A stretch of 51,564 nt of DNA, from assembly GCA_002946415.1 (NCBI GenBank), contig NJPS01000066.1, positions 1 to 51,564 on the forward strand. Direction: 5' to 3'. The DNA comes from Rutstroemia sp. NJR-2017a BVV2. Lineage: Eukaryota > Ascomycota > Leotiomycetes > Helotiales > Rutstroemiaceae. Both the position numbers and the translations under genes were made by a program. Each line of letters starts with the position of its first letter. The stretch's first letter is position 1. This document shows, piece by piece, positions 25,842 through 37,913 of the stretch. The notes beneath the pieces were generated by a model. That model had not been told where the DNA came from and did no database searches. It saw only the letters and a program-made list of their open reading frames with translations.

Positions 25842-27865
25842 TAAAACTTTATCTACTTTAGAGTATTTAATTATATTTATAATATAAAGAATATAGAACT
25901 TAGTTTAATCTTTATTATAGTTATCTAAGAAAGTAAAATAATATTATATATTATTTTATTAAAAAACAGATATATTATAATAAAGAATAAAATACTATAA
26001 AGTATTAATAAATATAGAAATACTAAGATATAGATTTATAAATATATATATATATAGAATATTAGATTATTTTATTTAAATAGTTAATTTATTTTTATTT
26101 ATAATATAGAATCTATTTTATAATCTACAAATAAAGTTATTAGTAGAAATATTAAAATATATAATATTAATAATCTTAATTTCTATTTTATTTATTTCAA
26201 ACTATTAATAGATCTATATATCGTTTTTAAAGAATTAGTTAATTATATATTTTATATTTATAATATATTGATAAAACTTAGTAATTTTAATAATTAGGTT
26301 TTAATAAAGAATATATTTATCTATAATATCTATAATAGTAATAAATAATATAAGTTATTAATAGAACTTGATAAAACTTAAATTATCTATATAAAATATA
26401 TAATATTTATTAGTTATATATTATATTTCTACTAAATTAGTTAAGAAAGTTATTACTGATTTAATAAATTATATAACTATTAAAGAAATAGATTATTATA
26501 AATATAATTTTTCGAGATATATTAGTATTATATTTTATATCTATTTTAAGATATATTATTATTAGAAATTCTTAGTTAATAATATATATTAGTAAATCTC
26601 AAGTTATTCTAATATAAATACTTTCTATAAACTTAGTTTAATATTTATATTATTATTTAGTTTATTATATAGATTTATTATTTTAAAATAATAAAGAATT
26701 AAGTTAATTAATATAAATAAATTATAAGTTTATATATAAAGTTATTATTATATCTTATATATATTTACTATATATAAAGTATCTTGGAAGAAATATATAT
26801 ATTCTTTTATTAGAGATATTAATATACTTTATTTAATTGATAATAAAATATTTCTTAGTTTATCGATTTCTCTAAAAAATTCTTATAATTATTTTATAAA
26901 AAAAATATTTTATTTTTCTAATATTAATATATTTATATTTACTTAGTTATTAGTATTCTTATTAATAGTTTAAGAAATAATAATATTAGATACTAAACTT
27001 TATATTTTTTATTAAGAAAGAGTTCTATTCTGATTTTTATTATTATTATTATTATCTATACTAATTTTTTTTGGATATTGATATACTATTTAGAAGATAA
27101 AGTATTATTAATAATAAAATAGATATTAATTGAATATTTAGAAGATATTCTATTTATTATTATTATTATTACTAAATAGAAAATATATTATAAAAGTTAT
27201 TAGTAATTACTATATATTAAAGATTTCTTGAAATAAATCTATTTTTATTATTTAGTAATTAGAATAATTAGAGATAAAAAAAGATAAATAGTTAATATTA
27301 TTTAGATAACTATTAATATAACTAGTAAAATTATAAATTATTAATAATATAATAAACCTTCAATAATAAAGTAGATTTAGCTTTAAAATTAATAATTAAA
27401 AAACTAAAAGAACTTTAAAGTTCGAAGAATTTAAATATAGAAAATTAATTATATATAAAATATATAATATACTAATATTATAATTATTTAAATAAAAGAT
27501 TTAACTAAATAAACCTTAGATAGAGAATTAATTTCAGATTATTTTTATAAGATTTATTATAATATTAGAGAAATTATAATTTATAAAACCAAATTTATTT
27601 ATAAAAAGAAATTTCAATATTTTATTAAAAAAGAATAACTAGTTTTTAAAGAATTTATAATTAAAATCTTTAATTTATATAAAAATCTAATAAAGAAAAT
27701 AGTAATTAGAAAAATAAAAAAATAATAAAAATAAAAGAGAAATAAGAAATATAATATATAATAAACTAATATTTTTGATATTTTCAAAGATAATAATAAT
27801 TTTATCTTTATAATTAATCTCGAAATTAATAAAGAAATAGATATAGATAATATTATATAATATAT
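25842..27865. other. Unassigned AT-rich block (probable older, unrecognisable repeats)
   Basis: About 2 kb composed almost entirely of A and T, with no open frame, no clear terminal repeats and no recognisable match to the other elements in the window. The composition matches neighbouring RIP-degraded elements, so it is probably an older mobile element or a damaged copy of one absent here. No family is assigned. Confidence 0.4.
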
Positions 27866-28120
27866 TATTATAAATATTTATTTTCTAAATTATATAGAAA
27901 TAATTAGAATTTTAAATATTATCGATTATAATAATTAGTAATATTATTATAAAATTTATTATTAATAATAATTATATAGAAAATTGATTATTATTTATAA
28001 TAATAAATAAATAAATAATAATTATTATTAAATACAAAGTTTTATATATTAAAGAAAACTATCTAATTATAGAAATCTTTATTTTCTATTATCTTATTAG
28101 TTTTATTAATCTTAATAATA

Positions 28121-31100
28121 TATTATAAATATTTATCTTCTAAGTTATATAGAAGTAGTTAGGATCTCAAGTATTAAAGATTATAATAACTAATAATACT
28201 ATTATAGATTTATTATTGATAATAGTTATATAGAAAATTGATTATAATTATAATAGTAGATAAATAAGTAATAATTGTTATTAAATACAAAGTTTTATAT
28301 AATAAAGAAAACTATCTAGTTATATAAATTTTTATTCTCTATTATTCTATTAATCTCATTAATCCTAATAATACTAAGATTACTAGAACTATTAGGATAT
28401 TAGATAATTTCTATTTAAGGTTCTATTAAAGATATTATTGATTTATTTATTATTTATTTCTTACCTGCTAGCTAGTATATATAGTATTAGCTATAAGAGA
28501 AGCTTAATCTAATTAATTACATTAATAGAATCTCTCTAGATAAAACTATTAATTATACTACTTTATACTTCCTACTTTTATATACTTATTCTATTTTCGT
28601 CCTTTATAGTTATATTACTTAGTTATTTCTCAGTCTTACTATTTGTATTGTAGCTAATTAGCAAACCTAAAATATTCGAACTATCTGCTTTAGATCAGCT
28701 ATTTGGCTACTTACTATATTTGTTCTGAGTTATCAAATAGTTTAGTAATAGTTATTTCTCTCTATTATTATCTTTTTACCTATTCGGTATTATAATATAG
28801 AAGGATATACTTAACTATTTCTATACTAATATAGTAGTATATATAGACTAAAGATTTGTAATCTAGTATTTCCTATATATTTAGAAAGTATATATAGCTT
28901 ATTTATTTTATTCTGTTTTAGATAAATATTATATTCTCTATTTTGCTAAGTTCTTTATATAATTTGAATCTATCTTTACTTAGTATCGAGCTTTTTGCTA
29001 CTATATTATACTATTTAGTTATATCTTTTATTTATTATACTTCCTATACTTGTTTTTCAGGTTTGAGTATTCTGGCTTAGTTAATATATTTAGTTAGAAT
29101 ACTTGGTAAGTTCTGTTTTATCTTCCTATTATCTCCTTTTTTCTATATCTATAAATACTATTTTTAGCAGACCTACTAAATAGAGATATCTTTCTAATAC
29201 TCGAAGAATTTCCTGAACTTCTTATTATAATATATACTAATCAGAGAGATTGCTATTTCTACTTCTATCTTATAGATAGATATAACTTGATATATTTTAG
29301 TAATATTTTGTAAATATATTACTTGTATTTACTTAAGTTCTTACTTAACTATATTTCTTTTTCCAGATTTATACTATACTTTTGCTCTATATATTAGTAC
29401 AGTATATATATATACTATATATAAGATCTATATTCGGTATAATATCAGGCTCTAAGTTGTCTAGTTAAATCTACTAAATATAGTTAGTACTATAGTATCC
29501 TTTTCTTAAACTATCTTTATATATATTTTCCAATTAAGCTTAATATCGAGCCAAATATCAAGTACTTGTATATTCGGTAACAAGATATATTCCGTTCTTT
29601 ATCTAAGCTAGATTATAGTTACTAGATTAAATTTGTTTTATATTTTTATAAAGTAAATAAGCTTATACTTTACTAATACAAAATATATCTTATAATACTA
29701 AGTATATTCTAGGATCTTCTGGTATATATCTATAAGTTTGTTATAATTAGTCTCTATATTCAAGTTTATTATAATTAAATATATATTATCGATAAACCCT
29801 TTTATATATAGTTCTTACTTCAGAAATAAATATATCTGAATAAACTCTATATTATAAAACAGGAAAAGTATTAATAAGAATAGTAATCTTTGGAGTATCT
29901 TTATTTATAGTAAGAACTTTTTTGATATCTTACTAGTAAATAAGAAATATATAGTTCTATTATTTAGAAAGCTTACTATCTACTTACTAACCTATTAAAG
30001 GAAATCGAGTTTCTAGACTACTACTACTAAATATAAGTAGATAACTATATCAAATACTTTTGCTATATTTAGTAAAAGTAATATTATTATTTATCTTTTA
30101 TTTATCTAAACTAACTTGATTACTAAAGTAAGTAGATCTAGTATTATTATTATATTCCTTTATACTTTTATTTTTATCTACTTATCTAATAATAGATTAT
30201 ACTATTTAGCTATATTATAGATCTTCTAAATTATAGCTTTTTCGATCAGCTTTCTTAATATACTTAACAATATAATTAGTTACTAGGATTTCGCTTATTT
30301 ATAACTTAGTTTTCCAGGTTTCTATAGTATTATTATTAATATATTTTTTAGGTTTCTTAATATATATCTGAGTTTCTAACTAACTTGAGCTAAGTTTATA
30401 ATCGCTTCTGTAAATAACTAGCTTAGCTTCTTGAAGAAATAATATAGAATTTGGTCTTCTTCTGGTATAGAGTAATCGAAGTATCTTTAAAATAGATTAG
30501 TAAACTTCTTAGTAGTGAACTTTTTACTAATCTCAAATTCCGATAGGTATTCCTAATTATTAATATCATCTAGTTTGGTATCTTCCAAGTTGCTTGATAA
30601 CTATTATAGAATATTAAGGAGATATTATCTACCTCTATAGAAGTACTAAGCAAGTATATATATTTTTTCTTCAAATAAGTTTATATTTCTACTTTCTCCA
30701 AATTTAAATATCGAGATTATATTCTATTCTATTATTACTCTTCTACTTTACTTTGTTAGTTTCTATAGCTTCTCTATCTTACAATACTTATATATTATCT
30801 ATCTCTAGATCGATTACTTTATCTAGTAAATTATATATTTCTTTTTTTTCTAGAGTTATCTAATATACTATTTTAGTTATTTATTTTCTCTATCAGCAAG
30901 CTACTACTAGTATATAATATATACTACTCTAACTACTATATCAACTTTCGATATCTACTAATATTTGGTTCTTTCTAAACTCTGTTTCTATAAAATTATA
31001 ATATCGATGATTCCTTGGATCCGAAGGATAAGCTCTATAATATATATTTCTAAGTTCTTTATTATATATTACTCGGTATTATATCTTAGTAGATATAAAG

Positions 31101-33580
31101 CTATTTGTTCGATCTATATAGTATCTATAAGTTTCTAGTTTCTATATTTCTACTCTATTATTGCTACTAGCTCGATATTCCATCTTGAATATACTACTAT
31201 ATAATCGGATCTATATTCTCTATCAGTTGTAATTATATATTCTAATAAGTAGTCTATAAACCTTGAAATAGAAAATATTAGATCGATTATTATTTTATTA
31301 TATATAGTAGAGAAGGTTTCGCTTTTATAAGAAGTAAGTAGATCGAGCTATTATATTATCTCAAGTAGCTTGTTAGTTTGGTTATATAGTAGATACTATA
31401 GCTTAGACTATAGTAGATAGTAGAAGTTGAGGTTACCTATTATAATATATTCGCTATCTTCACTGAACACAAGTTATAGTAGATTAAATAGATACTTGTA
31501 GTTAATATTTCTATAATTATCTAGAGATTGCAAGTAAATACTATAAATCCAGATAATCTTTAGGCTCGATAGGAGCTTTACTATATATAGATCTTTGTTC
31601 TAGGTTTTATACTTCTAGTTTTCTCTTTTAATAACTTTGTTTACAAATAAATAGCTTTTCTATTCGCCTTCATATATCGGAATATAGACTACTAAACTTG
31701 GATAATATATACTATTTCCATAGTTTAGCTAAGGCTTCTATATTACTATTATTACTACTCTCTTCTTCTTGTAAAGTAATAATTCTATTATTCTTCTACT
31801 CTTATATATATTATATTATAGGATTGAGAACTCGTTTATTACTAATCGATTATTCCTATACTTATCTTGATACTCTAAGCAGATCTAAGGATATTCAACA
31901 AACTCGATACTATACTTAGCTAAGTACTCGGGCTAAGGTCTGAGAAGAACTTACTAATTAAGGCTATTCTAGTTATATCTGTTATATTTATTATTGGTAA
32001 TCTTCTTCTATAGTATATCTGCTTATAGTTTATAATTATAAATTCGGGCTCAATTATATTACTCGAGTTTGGGATAAGCTATCTATCTATTTAGAAACCA
32101 AATTGAAATCGAGATTTACTTACTAGATATCTTCTCTCTTTTTTTGTATATACTTAAGTAACTCTATATTGATCTTGCTGATTATATAGATAGATTTTAT
32201 CAATTATACTATATCTTATTATACTATAACTTATATAGCTTTTAGCTGCTACTGATCTTATAATCGAGTATAACTTAATATTATATTCTATATCTATATA
32301 CTATATATAGTACTTTTGAGTAGCAATATACTATTCTACTTTATAACTATATTTCTGATACTTGAAGTATTGTAAGATTAGTACCTCTTTAATATATCGT
32401 TTAGTTAGTAGGAATATATTATTCTATAATATTCTCTGGTCGATTACTTTGTTTATCTTCTTATTGATACTAAAACCGAGTACTAATACTATATTTCTTC
32501 TATTCTTATTAATCTTAGTAACTATTATATACTTTGCTTATAGTCCAGGGTTTTATCTTTCTACTTCTTCAAGGAATTAGCTATTTGTAAGCCCTATAAC
32601 TATCTATCTAGATACCCCAAACACTACTATATCCACTATCTGTTCTTTACTTTTAGTACTTTTGTTAAGTACTCTTCTTAGCTTCGCTTTACTCTATTAT
32701 TTCATCTTGGCTTCCTTAGTAATAAATACTAATACTACCTTTTCTCTTAAGAGTATATAGATCCTTTATATTACCTTTTTGCTTGTTATTTAGTTAATCT
32801 TCTTTACTAGAACCTCACTCGGTTTTATAAATATAGTTTTATCTTTTATTATAAATAGTACTTCGTATTCTTTATATATCGGTAGGCTATTCTTAGCTAT
32901 ATCGGTCTAGATCCCTTTTGGCTTCTTATATAAAATATTTCTTTTTTCCTTCTTGAGTTCTATAAATATCTCTTCTATATACTTGTAGAGTACTTACTCT
33001 CTATCCTGATTTTCTTATCTTTTTACTAGTTCTTGGATTATATTCTATACTTTCTTTTTCTTCTCTATAAGCTTGAGCTTTGTAAGGATCTTGTTTATAA
33101 TCTCTATTTCTGTTTTCTTCTTCTTTCCTATATATATTTTTCCTATATTAGTTTTATATTTGTATACCTCTATCTATATCGGCAAACTCGAAACCGTTAC
33201 TACTCCTATAATTAATATTATACCAAGCTATAGTTTGTTAGCTTGTAGGCTCGCTAAGTTCCTAAATCTAATACTAGGATTAATTGCTATTTACAATCGA
33301 TTTCGAAAATTGCGAGAATTATATATTGTACTTGTTTTTAGATATTATTAATTACTTTAGTATTTATTTATTTTTAGATATCTTATTTCTATAATACTAT
33401 TCTTTACAAAAATATATCGATAATTATAAATACTTTTTCTTTATCTCTATATTATAAATATAGATATCTAGACTTTACTTTATTATATAATCTCTATATA
33501 ATAGTTCGATTCTACCAAATAATAGTTAGTTATCTTCTAAATCTAAGATTCTTAGACTCTTATTCAAATATATTATAATA
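28121..33580 (-). repeat. Solo LTR 2, inserted in solo LTR 1 and split by LINE-C
   Basis: The left part (28,121-28,443) and right part (about 33,352-33,580) add up to about 552 bases. TSD TAATA is at 28,116-28,120 and 33,581-33,585. It interrupts LTR 1 of the same family and is itself interrupted by LINE-C, so three successive events are recorded. Confidence 0.75.
28444..33339 (-). mobile_element. LINE-C: full-length Tad1-like LINE, RIP-degraded
   Basis: This 4.9-kb minus-strand copy is the least eroded of the LINEs. ORF1 lies at about 33,300-31,950, with a Gag-like knuckle at about 32,250-32,375 reading LQYFKYQKYSYKVE, where Tad-type ORF1 has C-x2-C. The ORF2 endonuclease lies at about 31,650-30,900; EYIIIGNLNFYYLL corresponds to the GDFNLHHPLW motif. 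RT is at about 30,650-28,900, with catalytic box GFIDNIY at about 29,770-29,800. The 3' A-rich tail (T-rich on the plus strand) is at 28,444-28,460. About 14 bases, AGATATTATTGATT at 28,430-28,443 and AGATATTATTAATT at 33,340-33,354, flank it as a LINE-type variable-length TSD. Plus-strand ORFs at 31,698-33,351 are spurious. Confidence 0.85.
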
Positions 33581-33882
33581 TAATAATAGAATTACTAAGA
33601 TTATTAAGATATCAGATAATCTTTATCTAAAGTTCTATTAAAGATATTATTAATTACTTTGATATCTATTTATTTTTAAATATCTTATTTCTATAATACT
33701 ATTTTTTATAAAGATATATTAATAATTATAAATATCTTTTCTCTATTTCTATATTATAAATATAGATATCTAAACTTTGCTTTATTATATAATCTCTATA
33801 TAATAGTTCGATTTTATTAAATAATAATTAGTTATCTTTTAAATCTAAGATCTTTAAATTCTTATTTAAATATATTATAATA

Positions 33883-34570
33883 TATATAAAAGTAATTTAT
33901 TTTATAGAAAATATATTTAAATTAATCAAAATAAATAATAAATCTAATAAAATCGTAATTCTTTTATATATTTATTTATATATTAGTATTTGTTTATATT
34001 TATCAAAATATATATTAATATAAAGAATATATTTAATAAAGTTATTTATTATTATTCTTTTATCTCTTTCTCGAAAATACTAACTTAATCTAGTTAGTAT
34101 AGTAAGATTAGATAGATTTGAAATAACAAATTATAAATCTATTTTTGAATTTATTCTTTAATATAATAATATACTTATTAACTAAAGTTATTAATTTATT
34201 AACTTTAATATAGAATTATAATAAAATCTAGTTAGATTAGCAAAATATAATTGAAAAATAGAAATTATTTATATAATAATACTTGGTTTTTTATTAAAAA
34301 TAGTAGATATAATAAATAGTTTTTAGTTTAAGAATATAATAGATAGTTAGATTAGTTATAAACTATTTGAAATAGCGAAGATAATAAAGATATATTAGTT
34401 TTATATTATTAAATAAATAGAAAGTAATTTCGAGATTTATATAAATAGATATTATAATAATAAATAAGAAATTCAAAAAGAAATAATATAAATAATATAG
34501 ATATAGTATAAATATAATAGAAAAATAAGAAAAATAAAAATAAAGATAAAGAAAATAATAATAATATTAT
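33883..34570. other. Unassigned AT-rich block bordering the gene island
   Basis: About 690 bases of extreme AT content with small imperfect palindromes (for example around 34,085-34,105), no open frame and no match recognised in the window. It sits where the 5' part of the NACHT gene should be and is either another degraded mobile element or RIP-erased gene sequence. Confidence 0.4.
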
Positions 34571-37337
34571 ACACTTTTCAAGATATTACAATAGATAATT
34601 GAGGACTTTCCACAGATTTATATCGTTGTCGATACCCTAGACGAATACACTGAATACAAAGAACTTATGAAAATTTTTAAAGAAATATTGGGATAGCAGT
34701 CCCAAGGATTATATATTCTTCTAACCAGTCGTAAAGAAGGTGATATTGTATGTACACTGGAGCGTTATATCAACCAATATAACATCATATGCATTCCAGC
34801 GAAGGAGGTTGACCAAGATATACAGATTTATGTATATCAAAGACTATCCGAGGATGAAAATCTCCTGAAATGGCGGTATGATATCCGACTAAGGATAGAG
34901 AGTTCTTTGATGAATGGAGCCCATGGAATATATGCTTTATCTCGTCCACACACATGATATAAGTCAGCTTACTCAATTAGGTTTCGATGGGCTGTATACC
35001 AGCTAGACGTTCTGGGACAATGCCGGACTCGAAAGCAACTTGAGAAGGCTCTTGCAGATCTTCCACCTACTCTGGATGAGACCTACAACCGAATTCTTAG
35101 CGCTATATTGAGCAGCGACTCTGAGTACACAATTAGGATTCTAAGATGGCTAACGTTTTCTGCAAGACTTCTCTCAGTAGCAGAAGTTGCAGAGATTGCT
35201 GCTCTCGATATAGATCGCAGTCCAGCCTTCGACCGTGATGACGTCCTTGAAGACCCCTTGGATGTTCTCAGTATATGTTCTAGCTTAATCACCATCACTA
35301 CTGCGGACGACTTGTATAGCGAACCCTTACCAGGACCAACAGTACTTTTAGCATATTACTCTGTAAAAGAGTACCTGGTTTCGGAACGCATCCGTGAAAG
35401 TAAAATAGGGATATATGCTATGGAAGCGGCAGTCTACCATCGTTTCATCGCTAGATGCTGCCTCAAATACCTATTACAGTTTAACAGCCCTGAGGCTTCG
35501 AACGAGGATAATTTCCATGAGTTTGCACTGGCGAAGTATACGGCACAGCACTGGATGACACATATAAAAGCAAATACGGAAGGAGATATAGAGACGTTGA
35601 AGTTAAGTCTTGAATTGATGGATACGGATAGCAAAGCTTATCTTACTTGGCATCAAATTTGCGATCCTGACAACAAGAGGAGAGAGACAGACTTTCAGCT
35701 TACCATATGGAAGGTTCCTTCTCCACTCTACTACGCGAGCCAGAGTGGTATGGTCGATGTTGCAAGACACCTACTCTTAATAAAAAAGGTCGATGTTAAT
35801 GCACAAGGTGGAACTTTTCATGACGCGCTCCAAGTGGCTTCATTTATGGGCCACTTAGATATGGTACAGCTACTACTCAATAATGGTGCCAATATCAATG
35901 CACAAGGGGGCCGGTCTGGCGGGGCATTACAAGCTGCCTTGACAAAAGGCCATTTAAATACAGTGCACTTATTATTGGATGAGGGCGTTGATGTTAATGT
36001 ACAAGAGGGAACTAATGCTAGCGCAATCCAAGCGGCTTCAGCTATAGGTAACATAGATATGGTACAGCTACTACTCGATAAAGGCGTCGATGTTAATGCT
36101 CAAGGTGGTGCATATAAGAATGCACTTGGTGCAGCTTCAGCTTTCGGACATATAGACGTAGTACAGCTACTACTTATGAACGGCGCTAGCATTAATATGC
36201 AAGATGGGGGCCTTAACTGCATGTTTTATGCAGCTGTAATCGGGGGTCACATGGAAGCCGTGCAGCAGCTACTGGATAAAGGTGCCGACGTTAACGCAAA
36301 AGGCGAAGGAAATCATAAATCACTTCAAGCAGCTTGCGTACGTGGATATATGGATGTAGTACAGCTACTCCTTCAAAATGGTGCCGATGTTAACGCAAAG
36401 GATGGATATTACGACTACGCACTTCAAGCAGCTTGCGTAGGTGGATATATGGATATAGTACAGCTACTTCTTCAAAAGGGTGCTGATGTTCACGCAGAAG
36501 GTGGACCCTTCGAAAATGCATTACTAGCGGCTTCCCATGAAGGCCACGAGCACATTGTTAGGCTACTGCTTAGCAAGGGCGCCGATATTCACCGTCTTGG
36601 TGGTTATCATGGATCTGTTTTGAATACCCTTGCTTTCAATGGGCATACACGCTTACTCCGCCTGGCTTACGATCGCTACCATGCGATGCGGGACTTTGAA
36701 GATTCTCATAAGAGGAATACTATTCTACTGGCAGCAAGAGGTGGCCACTTTGGGACCTTCAAATTCCTCATTGGTATAGGCATTGATTCGGGAACAAAAG
36801 ATGCGAAAGCGGATAATTTATTGATTTATACGGCTTCAGGAAGTTCGTTAAGAATCCTTAATCTAGTTCTCGACAATACTTCAGTGACTTCCTTTCAAAG
36901 CGAACGTTGGAGCCCCCTTCACTGGGCCTGTAGAGCTGGAAACCTTGATGTTGTTGAGCGATTAGTGCAGGCTGGATTTCGAAATGAATCTGTTACTATA
37001 GCTCAACCGGAAGGACAATGGACCCCATATCCATCGCTATCTTTCACGGTAATACAAAGATGTTGATGGGATTATCAGCATCCTGCAAAGCTCTGCTCCG
37101 GACAGAAGCCGATTCAGGAAAACAACCCGATGATACAGGTATAATAACGTATTTCGAATACGACGGCCGTATTTTTGTAAGTATATATCTAGAATAACTA
37201 AAACAATTACTTACATCAGATAGAAGATCTACGGGCCTCGCTTCCATTGTCGAATATACGGAAACTTTGATTATTGTTTTATTTGTAAGCCTTTCCTCGA
37301 TTATTTACATCAAGATCATGTTTGGGAAAACTTTTAA
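34571..37337 (+). pseudogene. NACHT-ankyrin-ZZ (fungal NLR/STAND) gene, 5'-truncated and broken
   Basis: Fungal NLRs are STAND NTPases used as non-self and incompatibility sensors. What remains, in order: part of a NACHT domain with Walker B-like IYIVVDTLDE (about 34,618-34,650) and LLTSRKE; a winged-helix-like part with ADLPPTLDETYNRIL; about a dozen 33-residue ankyrin repeats (about 35,700-36,990) with consensus ALQAA..GH.D.VQLLL..GADVNA; and a C-terminal ZZ-type zinc finger (about 37,150-37,300, IYGPRFHC...YGNFDYCFICK). The Walker A part is gone. Defects: TAG codons near 34,580 and 34,697; intron 34,930-34,980 with donor AT instead of GT (branch CTTAC, acceptor AG), whose removal gives GAHGMFRWAVYQ; a one-base deletion near 37,025 that ends the longest frame at 37,066; and Tyr at expected zinc ligands. 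A second intron lies at 37,177-37,223 (GTAAGT...TAG). The stop is TAA at 37,335-37,337. Confidence 0.8.
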
Positions 37338-37465
37338 GATTGTTGAATATTATATTATTCGATTATACTCCAAGGTCCTTAATTGCATCCTTTTTGTAAC
37401 GATTCCACCCAGAATCGCACCCGTGTATTAGCACCACCACCTGTAGGATGCAAAAACCAATTTCA

Positions 37466-37747
37466 TTATTGCAGCGCTTCTGCATTTGAAGCCATGTAGG
37501 TCTGTAGTCTGGTCTCTGTATCTTTTACTTGGAATTGCATTGAGTAGTGTGTTACATCTTCGTATGCTTGCTGAGCGGGGTCCAACAGACAGAAGTAGAC
37601 CGTCTGCGTGAACATGTTGTAAACGGCAAAATAAAAATTAGGATCCTCGGCCGCGCTCCTGTATATGACAGGCTGAGAACAGACTGCCTTCGTGTCTCGA
37701 TATCCGCATCGGTAGAGACCGCTATGTGAAAGCAGATGTTTCGAGCA
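37466..37747 (-). pseudogene. Possible 3' fragment of an unrecognised protein-coding gene
   Basis: The minus-strand frame from about 37,747 to TAA at 37,466-37,468 gives protein-like sequence, including NFYFAVYNMFTQTVYFC and VKDTETRLQTYMASNAEALQ, ending naturally. A TCTCAG just upstream, at about 37,678-37,683, could be an intron acceptor. There is no start codon and no family was recognised. The other frames across this stretch read less like protein. It may be the last exon of a truncated gene left between the NLR and the hAT element. It is reported because composition is normal and the residue usage is plausible; it could still be chance. Confidence 0.3.
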
Positions 37748-37905
37748 TCACTAATCAACATAGCACCAGTCTCGGAAGCATCCTGTCCCGGCTCTTCAAT
37801 ATGATTACTACTGCGCATTATTATTATTGGCATCTGTGTGAGAGCTGAAGGGAAAAATCAGCGACGGGAAATCATACGGATCTCATTCGCGATCAGATCA
37901 GGTCA

Positions 37906-37913
37906 GATAGTAC
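37906..37913. repeat. 8-bp target-site duplication GATAGTAC (hAT), left copy
   Basis: Identical to 38,681-38,688. The length of eight is diagnostic for hAT-superfamily insertion. Confidence 0.9.

Larger units (their letters stand above)
27866..33882 (-). repeat. Solo LTR 1 (gypsy-A/B family), split by solo LTR 2
   Basis: The halves 27,866-28,120 and about 33,586-33,882 join to 552 bases, exactly the family LTR length. Five bases TATAT lie before (27,861-27,865) and after (33,883-33,887), although in such AT-rich sequence this TSD is weak evidence alone. No internal gypsy sequence accompanies it, so it is a solo LTR left by LTR-LTR recombination. It is the outermost layer of this nest. The strand is that of gypsy-A. 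Confidence 0.75.

Noticed and set aside
20931..25858. A target-site duplication for LINE-B (AAACTTTATTTATT against AAACTTTATCTACT)
   Set aside because: The similarity exists but the 5' boundary is uncertain and low-complexity AT sequence makes it unreliable; not claimed as a feature.
31698..33351. Hydrophobic plus-strand ORFs that look like small membrane proteins
   Set aside because: They are antisense to LINE-C ORF1. Ile/Leu/Tyr-rich frames are what AT-rich DNA gives by chance.
1333..34570. Centromere or mitochondrial-type DNA as explanation for the extreme AT content
   Set aside because: The block is built of identifiable gypsy and LINE elements with TSDs and directional C/G-to-T/A changes, so RIP explains it. 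A centromeric location is still possible but nothing in the sequence shows it.
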